From: Actinacidiphila glaucinigra
GTDB lineage: Bacteria; Actinomycetota; Actinomycetes; Streptomycetales; Streptomycetaceae
Assembly (NCBI RefSeq): GCF_900188405.1
Contig: NZ_FZOF01000007.1
Span: 186,001-250,000 of the forward strand
DNA: 64,000 bases
Direction of reading: 5' to 3'
Program-made: the position numbers and the translations under genes
Notes under the pieces: model-generated
The model's database searches: none
What the model was told of the DNA's origin: nothing
Seen by the model: the letters and a program-made list of their open reading frames with translations, nothing else
In this document: positions 1 to 8,284 of the stretch, in pieces
Numbering within the stretch: the stretch's first letter is position 1
Layout: each line of letters opens with the position of its first letter

Positions 1-404
1 CGCACCTCGGCGCGGCTCAACGCCCACCGGGACAGCACCAGCACCGCGTCCGTCGCCCAGCCGACGCCGCGGGCGGACTCCGACAGGTCGTAGCCGATCT
101 CCACCTGGCCGTCGACGGCGGAGGGCGGCCCGTGGAAGCCGATACCGCCGAGCGCGAGGCCGTCCTGCGACCGCTGGATCACGAACAGCCCCCATCCCGG
201 GGCGTACACCCCGGCGGTCGCCGCGATCGTCATCATCCCGGCCGCGATGATCGTGCCCTCGCCCGGCCCGCCGTCGATCCACGCCAGCCCGGCCTGCTTG
301 CCGTCGGCCAGCCGCGCCGCCTCCTCCGGGAGTTGCTCCCGCAGGGTCAGCCGGCCGTGCGCCAGCACGAGCCGTCCGTCTTCCCGTGAAGCGTTCGGGA
401 TCAT
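1..404 (-). CDS. GNAT family N-acetyltransferase, 3' part outside window
   Basis: The reading frame opens at an ATG at 402-404 (product begins MIPNASREDG) and runs off the left edge without a stop, so only the first 134 residues are visible. The visible part contains a beta strand and turn typical of RimJ/RimL-type GNAT enzymes, VEIGYDLSESARGVGWATDA, where the second half is the acetyl-CoA binding loop (family consensus Q/R-x-x-G-x-G/A; here ARGVGWA). Family role: transfer of acetyl from acetyl-CoA to an amine of a protein terminus, drug or small molecule; substrate cannot be told. No strong ribosome binding site is obvious before the ATG, so the start is probable rather than certain. Confidence 0.75.
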   Translation of the reverse strand, partial: MIPNASREDGRLVLAHGRLTLREQLPEEAARLADGKQAGLAWIDGGPGEGTIIAAGMMTIAATAGVYAPGWGLFVIQRSQDGLALGGIGFHGPPSAVDGQVEIGYDLSESARGVGWATDAVLVLSRWALSRAEV

Positions 405-621
405 CCGCGCAACACCCCCATGCACCTCACCCTATCCACCCCGCCCGGCCCGCACCCGCGGGTCCCCGCGGCCGTGGACCCGCACGGCGGGTGGACCGAT
501 CTCCCGTGAGGTGGGCCAGGGCCGGCGGGGTGTGCTGCCCGCTCACACCGAGACCGGCGTCCACCGGATGGACTGGCGGAACGGCCGCCCGACCCGGAGC
601 GTCAGACGGCGGCGCGCACGG

Positions 622-661
622 CGTCCTCCCCCGGACCCCGGGCAGGGCCCGGGGGAGGACG
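622..661. terminator. hairpin terminator downstream of DUF885 gene
   Basis: A 13 bp arm CGTCCTCCCCCGG at 622-634 is matched by its exact reverse complement at 649-661, with a 14-base loop. It lies just beyond the stop codon of the minus-strand DUF885 gene. There is no T-run, as is usual for Streptomyces terminators. Confidence 0.6.
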
Positions 662-675
662 GGTGACCGCTGGAG

Positions 676-2352
676 CTAGAGCTTCGAGAGCTCGTCGACG
701 AGGTCGTCCAGGCCCAGGGAGCCCTGCGACAGCGCGGCCATGTGCCAGGCCTTCGGGTCGAAGGAGTCGCCGTGCGCCTTGCGGGCGGCCTCGCGCCCGG
801 CGAGCCAGGCGCGCTCGCCCAGCTTGTAGCCGATGGCCTGGCCCGGCATGCCGAGGTAGCGGATGATCTCGCTGTCGAGCATGGCGTCGCTGAGGCCGTT
901 GAAGCGCCCGAAGAACTCGCGTCCCAGCTCCGGCGTCCAGGTCTCGCCCGGGCGGTACGGGCTGTCCTGCGGGATCTCCAGCTCCAGGTGCATGCCGATG
1001 TCCAGGATGACGCGGGTGGCCCGGAGCATCTGCGCGTTGAGGTAGCCGAGCCGGCGGCCCGCGTCCGTCAGGAAGCCGAGCTCGTCCATGAGGCGCTCGG
1101 CGTACAGGGCCCAGCCCTCCGCATTGGCGCTGACCTGGCCGAGCGTCGCCTGGTAGCGGCTGAGCCGGTCCGCGACGTACGCCCACTGCGCGAGCTGCAG
1201 GTGGTGGCCGGGGACGCCCTCGTGGTACCAGGTGCTGACCAGGTCCCACACGGGGAACCGCTCACGGCCCAGGGTGGGCAGCCAGGTGCGGCCCGGGCGG
1301 GAGAAGTCCAGGGAGGGCGAGGTGTAGTACGGCGCGGCGGCGCTGCCGGCCGGGGCGATGCGGGACTCGACGCGCTTGACGGGCTCGGCCAGGTCGAAGT
1401 GGGTGCCGTCGAGCGCCGCCATGGCCTCGTCCATCACGCCCTGCAGCCACTCGCGGACCGCGTCGACGCCCTCGATGGCCTCGCCGGCCTCGTCCAGGTG
1501 CGCCAGGGCCTCCATCGGGGTGGCACCGGGCAGCACCTTCTCCGCCTCGACGCGCATCTCGGCCTCGATGCGCCGGAACTCCTCCCAGCCCCAGGCGTAC
1601 GCCTCGTCCAGGTCGAGGTCGGAGCCCGTCCAGTAGCGGGCCCAGCGGGCGTACCGCTCGCGGCCGACGGCGTCGGAAGTGCCCTCGACGGCCGGGGCGT
1701 AGGTGTCGCGCAGCCAGTCCCGCAGGCCCGCGACGGCCGCGGTGGCCTCGGCGGCGGCGCCGTCGAGCTCGGACCGCAGGGCCTTTGGGCCCTCCTTCAC
1801 GAACTGCGCGAACCAGCTCGCTCCTGCGTCCTCGCCCAGCCACTCGCCGAGCTGCTCGACGACCGTGGCGACCTGGCGCGGCCCGGCCGGCAGCTTGCGG
1901 GCGACGCCCTCCTCCAGGGAGGCCCGGTAGCCGGCCAGGGCCTGCGGGACGGCGCGCAGCCGGGCGGCGACGGCGGCCCAGTCCTCGTCGGTCCCGGTCG
2001 GCATCAGCATGAACACACCGCGCACCGAGTGGACGGGGGAGTGCAGATTGCTCACGGCCCGCAGGCCCTCACCGGCCTCGTGCACGGCCAGCTCGGCGGT
2101 GAGCCGCTCGCGCAGCAGCCGCGCGCAGCGGCGCTCGTCGTCGTCCGGCACCTCGGCCGCGTCGATGCCGGCCAGGGTGCGGCGGGCGAGCTCGGCCTGG
2201 GCCTCCAGGCCGGCGGGGCTGAAGTCGGGGAGCCGGTCCTGGCCGGTCCGTACCCCCAGGTACGTGGCGGTGATGGGATCGAGTTCGGTGACCGCGTCGA
2301 CGTACGCGTCGGCGATCCGGCGGGGCAGCGGGCTGCCGGTGGTGTCGGGCAT
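676..2352 (-). CDS. DUF885 family protein (predicted metallopeptidase-like)
   Basis: A 558-residue protein of the DUF885 family. The family hallmark YHEGVPGHHLQ is visible near residue 375; the HEGxPGHH pattern resembles a zinc-binding HExxH helix, and DUF885 proteins are regarded as gluzincin-like peptidases, so a hydrolytic role is likely but the substrate is unknown. No signal peptide or membrane segment is apparent, suggesting a cytoplasmic protein. I chose the ATG at 2352 (MPDTTGSPLP) because AGGA sits about eight bases upstream and family members start here; an in-frame upstream ATG at 2394 would add MVMTERAAPYQDVT and has its own AGGA. Its neighbour upstream on the same strand is an AsnC/Lrp regulator ending near 2401. 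Confidence 0.88.
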   Translation of the reverse strand: MPDTTGSPLPRRIADAYVDAVTELDPITATYLGVRTGQDRLPDFSPAGLEAQAELARRTLAGIDAAEVPDDDERRCARLLRERLTAELAVHEAGEGLRAVSNLHSPVHSVRGVFMLMPTGTDEDWAAVAARLRAVPQALAGYRASLEEGVARKLPAGPRQVATVVEQLGEWLGEDAGASWFAQFVKEGPKALRSELDGAAAEATAAVAGLRDWLRDTYAPAVEGTSDAVGRERYARWARYWTGSDLDLDEAYAWGWEEFRRIEAEMRVEAEKVLPGATPMEALAHLDEAGEAIEGVDAVREWLQGVMDEAMAALDGTHFDLAEPVKRVESRIAPAGSAAAPYYTSPSLDFSRPGRTWLPTLGRERFPVWDLVSTWYHEGVPGHHLQLAQWAYVADRLSRYQATLGQVSANAEGWALYAERLMDELGFLTDAGRRLGYLNAQMLRATRVILDIGMHLELEIPQDSPYRPGETWTPELGREFFGRFNGLSDAMLDSEIIRYLGMPGQAIGYKLGERAWLAGREAARKAHGDSFDPKAWHMAALSQGSLGLDDLVDELSKL

Positions 2353-2400
2353 GGTCACATCCTGGTACGGAGCGGCCCGCTCCGTCATCACCATTGACGA

Positions 2401-2883
2401 TCATATTCCTGACGTGGGCGGGAGCAGCGGGCCGCAGTCCCAGTGCTGGAAGATCAACCGGGTTTCCACGCGGGCGACTTCGGGCCGCGAGGTGAACTCG
2501 TCGACGACCAGCCGCTGGAGGTCGCCGGTGCTCGCGACGGCCACGTGGACGAGATAGTCGTCGGGCCCGGTGAGGTGGAACAGCGCCCGCGACTCCGGCA
2601 GCGCCCGCACCCGTTCCACGAAGGGGCCGATCAGCTCGCGGCGGTGCGGCCGCACCTGGACCGCCAGCAGTGCCTCCAGCGGCCGCCCGAGCCGGGCCGG
2701 GTCGACCCGCAGCTCGTGGCCGAGGATCACCCCCGTGCGGCGCAGCCGGCCGACCCGGTCCAGACACGTGGACGGGGCCACGCCGACGGCGGCGGCGAGG
2801 TCCTTGTAGGTCGTCCGTGCGTCGTTCTGCAGGAGACGCAGAATCTCGAGGTCGACCGGATCCAGAAGCACAGAATCGGACAT
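2401..2883 (-). CDS. Lrp/AsnC family transcriptional regulator
   Basis: A 160-residue regulator with the standard two-part AsnC/Lrp layout: an N-terminal winged helix-turn-helix (LDPVDLEILRLLQNDAR, then KDLAAAVGVAPSTCLDRVGRL as recognition helix, residues 8-55) and a C-terminal RAM ligand-binding domain (about 65-145) with the typical GPDDYLVHVAV strand. Family members form dimers to octamers and sense amino acids. The gene is divergent from a PLP-dependent trans-sulfuration enzyme with only 59 bp between start codons, so it very likely regulates that enzyme and itself, probably in response to an amino acid such as methionine or cysteine; the effector is inference. Confidence 0.93.
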   Translation of the reverse strand: MSDSVLLDPVDLEILRLLQNDARTTYKDLAAAVGVAPSTCLDRVGRLRRTGVILGHELRVDPARLGRPLEALLAVQVRPHRRELIGPFVERVRALPESRALFHLTGPDDYLVHVAVASTGDLQRLVVDEFTSRPEVARVETRLIFQHWDCGPLLPPTSGI

Positions 2884-2942
2884 CGGCCGAAGTTAACACG
2901 GGCCTTTCACACTACGGACCGGTAGCTGTTCAGCATCGGGCC
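2884..2942. promoter_or_regulatory. divergent promoter region lrp / trans-sulfuration gene
   Basis: The 59 bp between two divergent start codons must hold both promoters and probably the Lrp-type operator. It is less GC-rich than the flanks and contains GTTAAC and TTTCACACTA blocks. No consensus -35/-10 pair could be fixed with confidence. Confidence 0.5.
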
Positions 2943-4118
2943 ATGGACACGACAGCATCGGCGCCCACCCGCGCCCTCGCCACCGAGGCTGTGCACGCCG
3001 GCCGCGAAGACCTCGCGGACCTCGGCCTGCACGCCGTTCCCCTGGACCTGTCCACCACCTACCCCTCGCGGGACAGCCGCGCCGAGGCCGCCCGACTCGA
3101 CGACTTCGCCGTGACGGGCGCCGCGCTGACCGGCCCGCCGGTTTACTCCCGGCTGGACAATCCCACCGTCGCCCGCTTCGAGACCGCGCTGGCCCGGCTG
3201 GAGGGCGCCGAGTCCGCGGTGGCCTTCGCCAGCGGCATGGCCGCCCTCACCGCCGCCCTGCTGGCCCGCGCCTCCATGGGGCTGCGCCACGTGGTGGCCG
3301 TCCGCCCGCTGTACGGCTGCAGCGACCACCTCCTGACCGGCGGCCTCATCGGCACCGAGGTGACCTGGACCGACCCGGCCGGGATCTCCGACGCCATCCG
3401 CCCCGACACCGGCCTGGTGATCGTGGAGACCCCCGCCAACCCGACGCTGGCCGAGGTCGACCTGCGGGCCGTCGCGCACTCCTGCGGCGAGGTGCCGCTG
3501 GTCGTCGACAACACCTTCGCCACGCCCGTCCTGCAGCGCCCCCTGGAGAGCGGCGCCAGGATCGTGCTGCACAGCGCCACCAAGTACCTTGGCGGGCACG
3601 GCGACGTCCTCGGCGGAGTCATCGCCTGCGACGAGGAGTTCGCCCGCGTGCTGCGCAAGGTGCGCTTCGCCACCGGCGGGGTGCTGCACCCCCTCGCGGG
3701 CTACCTGCTGCTGCGCGGGCTGTCCACGCTGCCGGTCCGGGTGACGTCCGCCTCGGCGACGGCGGCGGCGCTGGCCGAGCGGCTGGCCGCCGACCCGCGG
3801 GTGGCGAAGGTGCACTACCCGCGGATCGGCGGCGCCATGGTCGCGTTCGAGGTCCAGGGCGATCCGCACGAGGTGATCGCCGGGGTCCGGCTGATCACCC
3901 CGGCGGTCAGCCTCGGGAGCGTCGACACCCTCATCCAGCACCCGGCCTCGATCAGCCACCGCATCGTCGACGAGGGCGACCGCCGCGACTCGGGCGTCAG
4001 CGACCGGCTGCTGCGGCTGTCGGTCGGACTGGAGGACGTCGAGGACCTGTGGGAGGACCTGGACATCGCGCTCAGCGCAGCCGAGCGCTCGCGTCGGCCG
4101 GTGACAGCGTCGCGGTGA
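2943..4118 (+). CDS. Cys/Met metabolism PLP-dependent enzyme (cystathionine gamma-lyase / methionine gamma-lyase type)
   Basis: A 391-residue member of the Cys/Met PLP-dependent family, which carries out beta/gamma elimination or replacement on sulfur amino acids. Visible hallmarks: PVYSRLDNPTVARFE, the AFASGMAAL turn that binds PLP phosphate, the DNTFATP strand, and HSATKYLGGHGD in which Lys214 forms the Schiff base with PLP. Whether it is cystathionine gamma-lyase, gamma-synthase or methionine gamma-lyase cannot be fixed from motifs. The ATG at 2943 is preferred over any upstream in-frame start because the intergenic region upstream belongs to the divergent Lrp promoter. Its last 47 bp overlap the 3' end of the convergent ACT-GNAT gene. 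Likely controlled by the adjacent AsnC/Lrp protein. Confidence 0.92.
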   Translation: MDTTASAPTRALATEAVHAGREDLADLGLHAVPLDLSTTYPSRDSRAEAARLDDFAVTGAALTGPPVYSRLDNPTVARFETALARLEGAESAVAFASGMAALTAALLARASMGLRHVVAVRPLYGCSDHLLTGGLIGTEVTWTDPAGISDAIRPDTGLVIVETPANPTLAEVDLRAVAHSCGEVPLVVDNTFATPVLQRPLESGARIVLHSATKYLGGHGDVLGGVIACDEEFARVLRKVRFATGGVLHPLAGYLLLRGLSTLPVRVTSASATAAALAERLAADPRVAKVHYPRIGGAMVAFEVQGDPHEVIAGVRLITPAVSLGSVDTLIQHPASISHRIVDEGDRRDSGVSDRLLRLSVGLEDVEDLWEDLDIALSAAERSRRPVTASR

Positions 4119-5442
4119 TGACCAGCGTGCCGTCCTCGACCTGGTAGTCCAGCGGCAGACCCAGGCGGCGCATCGTCGCGACCATCGCGGTGTTGGTCGC
4201 CCGGGTCACCGCGTACACGCTCCCGCACCCGGCGTCGACGGCCTGGGCGGCCAGCCGGCGCAGCAGCTCCAGGCCGATGCCGCGGTGCTGCCAGGCGTCC
4301 TCGACCAGCAGGGCGACCTCGGTCTCGTCGCCGTCCCACAGCAGGTGGCCGAGGGCGACGAGCCGGCCGGAGACCGTCTGCACGGCGAGCGTCCGCCCGA
4401 AGCGGGGGCTGAGCAGATGGGTCAGATAGCGGTCCACGTCCGCGACCGGACCGTGGTAACGGCGGGTCAGGGTCGCTTTGGAGCAGCGGTCGTGGAGTTC
4501 GCGGGCGGCCTCGAGGTCCTCGGGGCCCGCCCGGCGGACGGTGATCTCGTTCCCCTCGGGCAGGGTGAGGACGGCCCGGCCGTCCGGGACCCTTGCGCCG
4601 AGGTGCGCGTCGAGCTCGACGAGCGCGCGGGCCCGGGCGAACTCGGTCGGGGTGAACGGGAGACAGGCGCGTTCCACGGTGATGGTGCCTCCGGCCGGAT
4701 CGCGCAGCCGCATGATCGTGCCCTCCAGGGTGTCCTCGGCCGGATCGGGGCCGGCCGTACCGGGCGGGGTGGACCGTATCGTGCAACGTCCGAACAACTG
4801 CCTTAAGGCCAGCGGCAGTTCGGCGGCGTCCATGGCGGTGCGGGTGGCGAGGCCCAGCATCCGGGTCGGGGTGTCGACGAGGTCGTGGGCGTCGGCCCGC
4901 TCGGTCCAGGTGTCCCGGCCGCCCCCGTCGGCCACGGTCCGCGCCAGGTCCTCCGGCGCGAGCGCGGCCGGGGCGCGGACCAGGAACTCGTCCACGGTGC
5001 CTTCCGTCAGCGGGTGCGTCTGGAGGGTGAGGATGTCCACGCCCCGTCCGGCCAGCGCCGCGCAGAGTGAGGCGAGGCTGCCCGGGGTGTCGCGCACGGT
5101 GGTGCGCACCCGCCACAACGCGGCACCGGCGTCGGGTCCGTGGGCGGCGGAGCTTTCCCCCGGCTCCGTCGCGCGGTTCCCCTCGTGGCCCCCGGCGGGA
5201 GGGGGCGCATGACCGTGATGGCGTGCCCGCCATGTGCGGAAGCCGGCGGTCGCGGCGAGCGCCGCGGCCGACAGGCACAGCAGGGCCGGGAGACCGGGGG
5301 TGTGCCCGGCGCTCTCGGCGACGAGGTCGGCGGTGGCGACGGCCACCAGGAGCGCGGCGAGTTCGACGACATCGCGGCGCCGGTGGTACCGCCGCCGCGC
5401 GGTGGCCGCGGAGGCGGTCGTGGCGGAAGTCAGTTCTCGCAT
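4072..5442 (-). CDS. membrane-anchored ACT domain-GNAT acetyltransferase fusion
   Basis: A 456-residue protein with three parts. Residues 25-43 and 49-67 are two hydrophobic segments separated by a short loop, suggesting an N-terminal membrane hairpin. Residues 110-160 look like an ACT domain (RVRTTVRDTPGSLASLCAAL, then GVDILTLQTHP), the amino-acid-sensing fold of metabolic enzymes. Residues 298-445 are a GNAT domain with the acetyl-CoA loop QHRGIG at 385-390. An ACT-GNAT pairing suggests an acetyltransferase switched by an amino acid ligand, but substrate and ligand are unknown. I chose the ATG at 5442; an in-frame ATG at 5544 (MELLKGG) would overlap the upstream DUF1990 gene and is less likely. 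The 3' end overlaps the convergent trans-sulfuration gene by 47 bp. Confidence 0.85.
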   Translation of the reverse strand: MRELTSATTASAATARRRYHRRRDVVELAALLVAVATADLVAESAGHTPGLPALLCLSAAALAATAGFRTWRARHHGHAPPPAGGHEGNRATEPGESSAAHGPDAGAALWRVRTTVRDTPGSLASLCAALAGRGVDILTLQTHPLTEGTVDEFLVRAPAALAPEDLARTVADGGGRDTWTERADAHDLVDTPTRMLGLATRTAMDAAELPLALRQLFGRCTIRSTPPGTAGPDPAEDTLEGTIMRLRDPAGGTITVERACLPFTPTEFARARALVELDAHLGARVPDGRAVLTLPEGNEITVRRAGPEDLEAARELHDRCSKATLTRRYHGPVADVDRYLTHLLSPRFGRTLAVQTVSGRLVALGHLLWDGDETEVALLVEDAWQHRGIGLELLRRLAAQAVDAGCGSVYAVTRATNTAMVATMRRLGLPLDYQVEDGTLVITATLSPADASARLR

Positions 5443-5518
5443 GCGAACACCATGCCGAACGGGTGTTGCGTGATCACGAACGCGTTGTGACCGACGGGTA
5501 AAGCGTGTTCCATGTCGC

Positions 5519-6040
5519 TTAACTCCCCCTTTCAACAATTCCATCCTGCGACAACCGGCGCAGGCACCGGCCGTAGCGGCGCGCGATGCCACGCTGAGTG
5601 ACGCGTCCCAGGGGGCCCAGTAGACCCACGTACCACGCCCCCGGTCCACTGAAGGCCGTGACATCAAGCCACACGGACCCGTCCGGCGCGAGGCTCACCA
5701 CGAACGCCTCCTCGCCGCGCTCCGGGTGACCGGGGAGTGTCCCGTACGCGAACCCCACGCGCTCCGGGCCGTGTTCCGCCCACACCACCTCGCAGGGCGC
5801 GTGCAGCGGGCCGATCCGCAGCGGCACCCGCACCCCCGGCGCCGCGTCCGGGGTGCCGGCCGGCACCCGCAGTCCGGTCGCCCGGTGCATCCGCCACCCC
5901 GTCAGCGCCCGCCCGGCCGCGGCCAGCACCTCGGGGCCCTCGCCGATCCGGATCCGCTCGTGCAGGTGGTGGAACCCCGGCGGGGTGGGCCCGCCGGTCC
6001 GGGTCACCCCGACCGGCTCGTAGGTGAAGCCACCTGTCAT
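5519..6040 (-). CDS. DUF1990 domain protein
   Basis: A 173-residue protein matching the DUF1990 family in length and layout: an N-terminal TYEPVGVTR motif, the HERIRIGEGPEVLAAAGRAL helix, a central PLHAPCEVVW strand and the C-terminal FSGPGAWYVGLLGPLGRVTQ segment. DUF1990 proteins are widespread in Streptomyces and have no settled function; a START/SRPBCC-like lipid or hydrophobic ligand fold has been suggested for similar short domains, which is only inference here. The start at 6040 is favoured by GGGAGGA about ten bases upstream; a longer frame from 6136 lacks such a site. Transcribed in the same direction as the ACT-GNAT gene 76 bp downstream. Confidence 0.85.
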   Translation of the reverse strand: MTGGFTYEPVGVTRTGGPTPPGFHHLHERIRIGEGPEVLAAAGRALTGWRMHRATGLRVPAGTPDAAPGVRVPLRIGPLHAPCEVVWAEHGPERVGFAYGTLPGHPERGEEAFVVSLAPDGSVWLDVTAFSGPGAWYVGLLGPLGRVTQRGIARRYGRCLRRLSQDGIVERGS

Positions 6041-6419
6041 GGCGCCGTCCTCCCGGTGAGCCGGGACGGTGCGGAGCACCCGCCCCGGCCGCCCCACGAG
6101 GTCTCGAATTCGCCGTATTGCCCGGCCGATTTGCACATGCTAAGCCCTCCGGGCCGGGTGCACCCGCTCGTCCGGGCCCGGTGCGACGCCGCATGCCACT
6201 CCGTGCGGCGTCAGGGCGAGCACCCCCGCACCGCGAACGGGTTTGCGGCGGGCCCGCTCGCAGGGCAGGGCCCGGCCCCCCGAGGGTCAGCTGCCCGGTC
6301 GCCGGGCGGCATCGCCTTCCCGACGCGACGCGACGGGACGCGCCGATCAGCCGACCGCCCGGCGGCGCGAGTGCGCCACCGGGCGATCGGCCCGAGAAAT
6401 CCGTGCCCGCCGGCCGCCG
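6041..6419. other. intergenic region, no gene seen
   Basis: A 379 bp gap between two minus-strand genes. Frames crossing it are interrupted or are shadows. It holds the ribosome binding site of the DUF1990 gene at its left end and an AT-richer patch around 6105-6150 (CTCGAATTCGCCGTATT, TTTGCACATGCTAAG) that is the most likely promoter position for that gene. The right half contains several GC-rich self-complementary stretches but no clean terminator could be defined. Confidence 0.5.
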
Positions 6420-8003
6420 CTACTGCCCGACCAGCCCCGCCCGCAGCACCTTCGTGAACAGCACCGTGCCGTCCTGCTCGCGCAGCCGCACCGTCATGTC
6501 GCCGGAGTGGCCGTCGATGTCGACCTGCCCGAAGAACTGGTAGCCCTCGGCGGGCGAGACGTTCGAGGCCGTCGGCGCCTTCACGAAGACCCGCTCCGGC
6601 CCGAAGGTGCCGTCCAGCGCGCTCGCCGGGAAGGCACCCGCGTTCAGCGGGCCGGACACGAACTCCCAGAAGGGCGCGAAGTCCGTGAACGCCGCGCGCG
6701 AGGGCTGGTAGTGCTGCGCCGAGGTGTGGTGGACGTCGGCGGTCAGCCACACCGTGCCCGTGATCCTGCGGTGCTTGACGAACCGCAGCAGCTCGGCGAT
6801 CTGCAGCTCACGGCCGAGGGGCGCGCCCGGGTCGCCCTGCGCCACGGCCTCGATGTTCGGCTTCCCCTCCGTGGTGTCGGGCACCACCAGCCCGAGCGGC
6901 ATGTCCGAGGCGATCACCTTCCACACCGCGCGCGAGCGCGACAGCTCCCGCTTCAGCCACTCCAGCTGCTCCCGGCCGAGGATGCCCTGCGCGTCGTGGG
7001 CCTGGTCGTCGGGGGAGTTGGCGTTGCGGTACGTACGCATGTCGAGGACGAAGACGTCCAGCAGGGGGCCCTGGCGCAGCACCCGGTACACCCGGCCGGC
7101 GCCGTCCGGGCGCAGCGAGGAGAGGGGGAAGTACTCGGCGAACGCCCGCCGCGCCCGGGTCGCGAGGACGTCCACGCTCTTCTCGGTGTAGCGCGGGTCC
7201 GAGGCGGCGATCACCTCGCCCGGGTACCAGTTGTTGCGGACCTCGTGGTCGTCCCACTGGATGACCGACGGCACCCGGGCGTTGAAGCGTCTCAGGTTCT
7301 CGTCGATCAGGTTGTAGCGGAAGTTGCCGCGGAACTCGGCCAGGGTCTCGGCGACCTTGGACTTCTCCGCCGTGGTGATGTTGCGGTAGGTGCTGCCGTC
7401 GGGGAGCGCCTGGGTCGACGCGATCGGGCCGTCGGCGTAGATGTTGTCGCCGCTGCACAGGAAGAAGTCCGGGTCCACCGCGCCCATGGCGTCGAAGATG
7501 CGGTAGCCGCCGATGTCGGGGTTGATGCCCCAGCCCTGCCCGGCCAGGTCGCCCGACCACACGAAGCGCACCCCGCCGCGCCGCCCGTCCGGCGCTGTAC
7601 GGAAGGTGCCCGTGACCGGCGCGCCGGCGCGGCGCGGGTCGTCGGGGTCGGCCAGCAGCACCCGGTAGTGGACCTGCTCGCCCGCCGGGAGGCCGTGCAG
7701 CCGGGTGACCCCGGTGAAGTCGGTGCCGGGGCCGACCACCGGGCCGTGGAAGCGCCGGGTGTGGCGGAACGACTCGGTCGCCGAGGTCTCCACCACCATC
7801 CGCGCCGGCCGGTCCGCCCGCACCCACACCAGACCGCCCGACGCCGTCACGTCGCCGGTCTGCACACCCGACGTCGCCGCCGGCCTCCCCGAAAGGGCGA
7901 GCGCGGGCGCGGCCACCGCCGGCACCAGCAGCGCCCCGGAGGCCGCGAGCCCGCCCCTCAGCACCGAGCGCCGCCCGACCGTGCTCCCGGATCCGTCCGC
8001 CAT
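6420..8003 (-). CDS. phoD: Tat-exported alkaline phosphatase, PhoD family
   Basis: A 527-residue secreted metallophosphoesterase. The N-terminus carries a twin-arginine signal (GRRSVLRGG followed by a hydrophobic Ala/Leu stretch, cleavage near residue 37). A PhoD N-terminal Ig-like domain covers about 45-130 (VQTGDVTASGGLVWVRADRP). The catalytic domain shows metal-binding blocks SGDNIYADGP, QWDDHEVRNNW and TADVHHTSAQHY. PhoD enzymes use Fe/Ca to release phosphate from mono- and diesters outside the cell and are normally induced by phosphate starvation through PhoP; I did not identify a PHO box. Start at 8003 is supported by GGGAGG about nine bases upstream. Divergent from the HSP90 gene. Confidence 0.93.
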   Translation of the reverse strand: MADGSGSTVGRRSVLRGGLAASGALLVPAVAAPALALSGRPAATSGVQTGDVTASGGLVWVRADRPARMVVETSATESFRHTRRFHGPVVGPGTDFTGVTRLHGLPAGEQVHYRVLLADPDDPRRAGAPVTGTFRTAPDGRRGGVRFVWSGDLAGQGWGINPDIGGYRIFDAMGAVDPDFFLCSGDNIYADGPIASTQALPDGSTYRNITTAEKSKVAETLAEFRGNFRYNLIDENLRRFNARVPSVIQWDDHEVRNNWYPGEVIAASDPRYTEKSVDVLATRARRAFAEYFPLSSLRPDGAGRVYRVLRQGPLLDVFVLDMRTYRNANSPDDQAHDAQGILGREQLEWLKRELSRSRAVWKVIASDMPLGLVVPDTTEGKPNIEAVAQGDPGAPLGRELQIAELLRFVKHRRITGTVWLTADVHHTSAQHYQPSRAAFTDFAPFWEFVSGPLNAGAFPASALDGTFGPERVFVKAPTASNVSPAEGYQFFGQVDIDGHSGDMTVRLREQDGTVLFTKVLRAGLVGQ

Positions 8004-8284
8004 CCTGGCCTCCCAAGTTCCGAATCGCGTACGCCGAATGCGTCCGCCCCCGTTCCTACTCGCGCCGTGTGCCGTCGATCCGAACGCCCAGTGAACAACC
8101 GCACCGCGCCGTACGGCGGCGCCCGCCCGCCGCCGCACTCCCCACCGGCCGCCCCGCACGACGAAACCCCCTGGTCACCGCGGGCTCCGCCGCCATACGA
8201 TGTCCCGAATCCGGCGGCCGCGATCACCCGATCGCCCTACCCGCGCCCCGTTCCCCCTCCCCGGAACGCACCGGCGCCCCCACC
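8004..8284. promoter_or_regulatory. divergent intergenic region phoD-like / hsp90
   Basis: The 281 bp between these divergent genes must contain promoters for both. The half next to phoD is less GC-rich (CGAATCGCGTACGCCGAATG near 8026-8040). No ribosome binding site stands out directly before the HSP90 ATG. No other gene is seen here. Confidence 0.4.

Noticed and set aside
742..2397. 551-residue plus-strand frame over the DUF885 gene
   Set aside because: Shadow of the minus-strand gene; product consists of Val/Gly/Arg/Asp/Leu low-complexity text.
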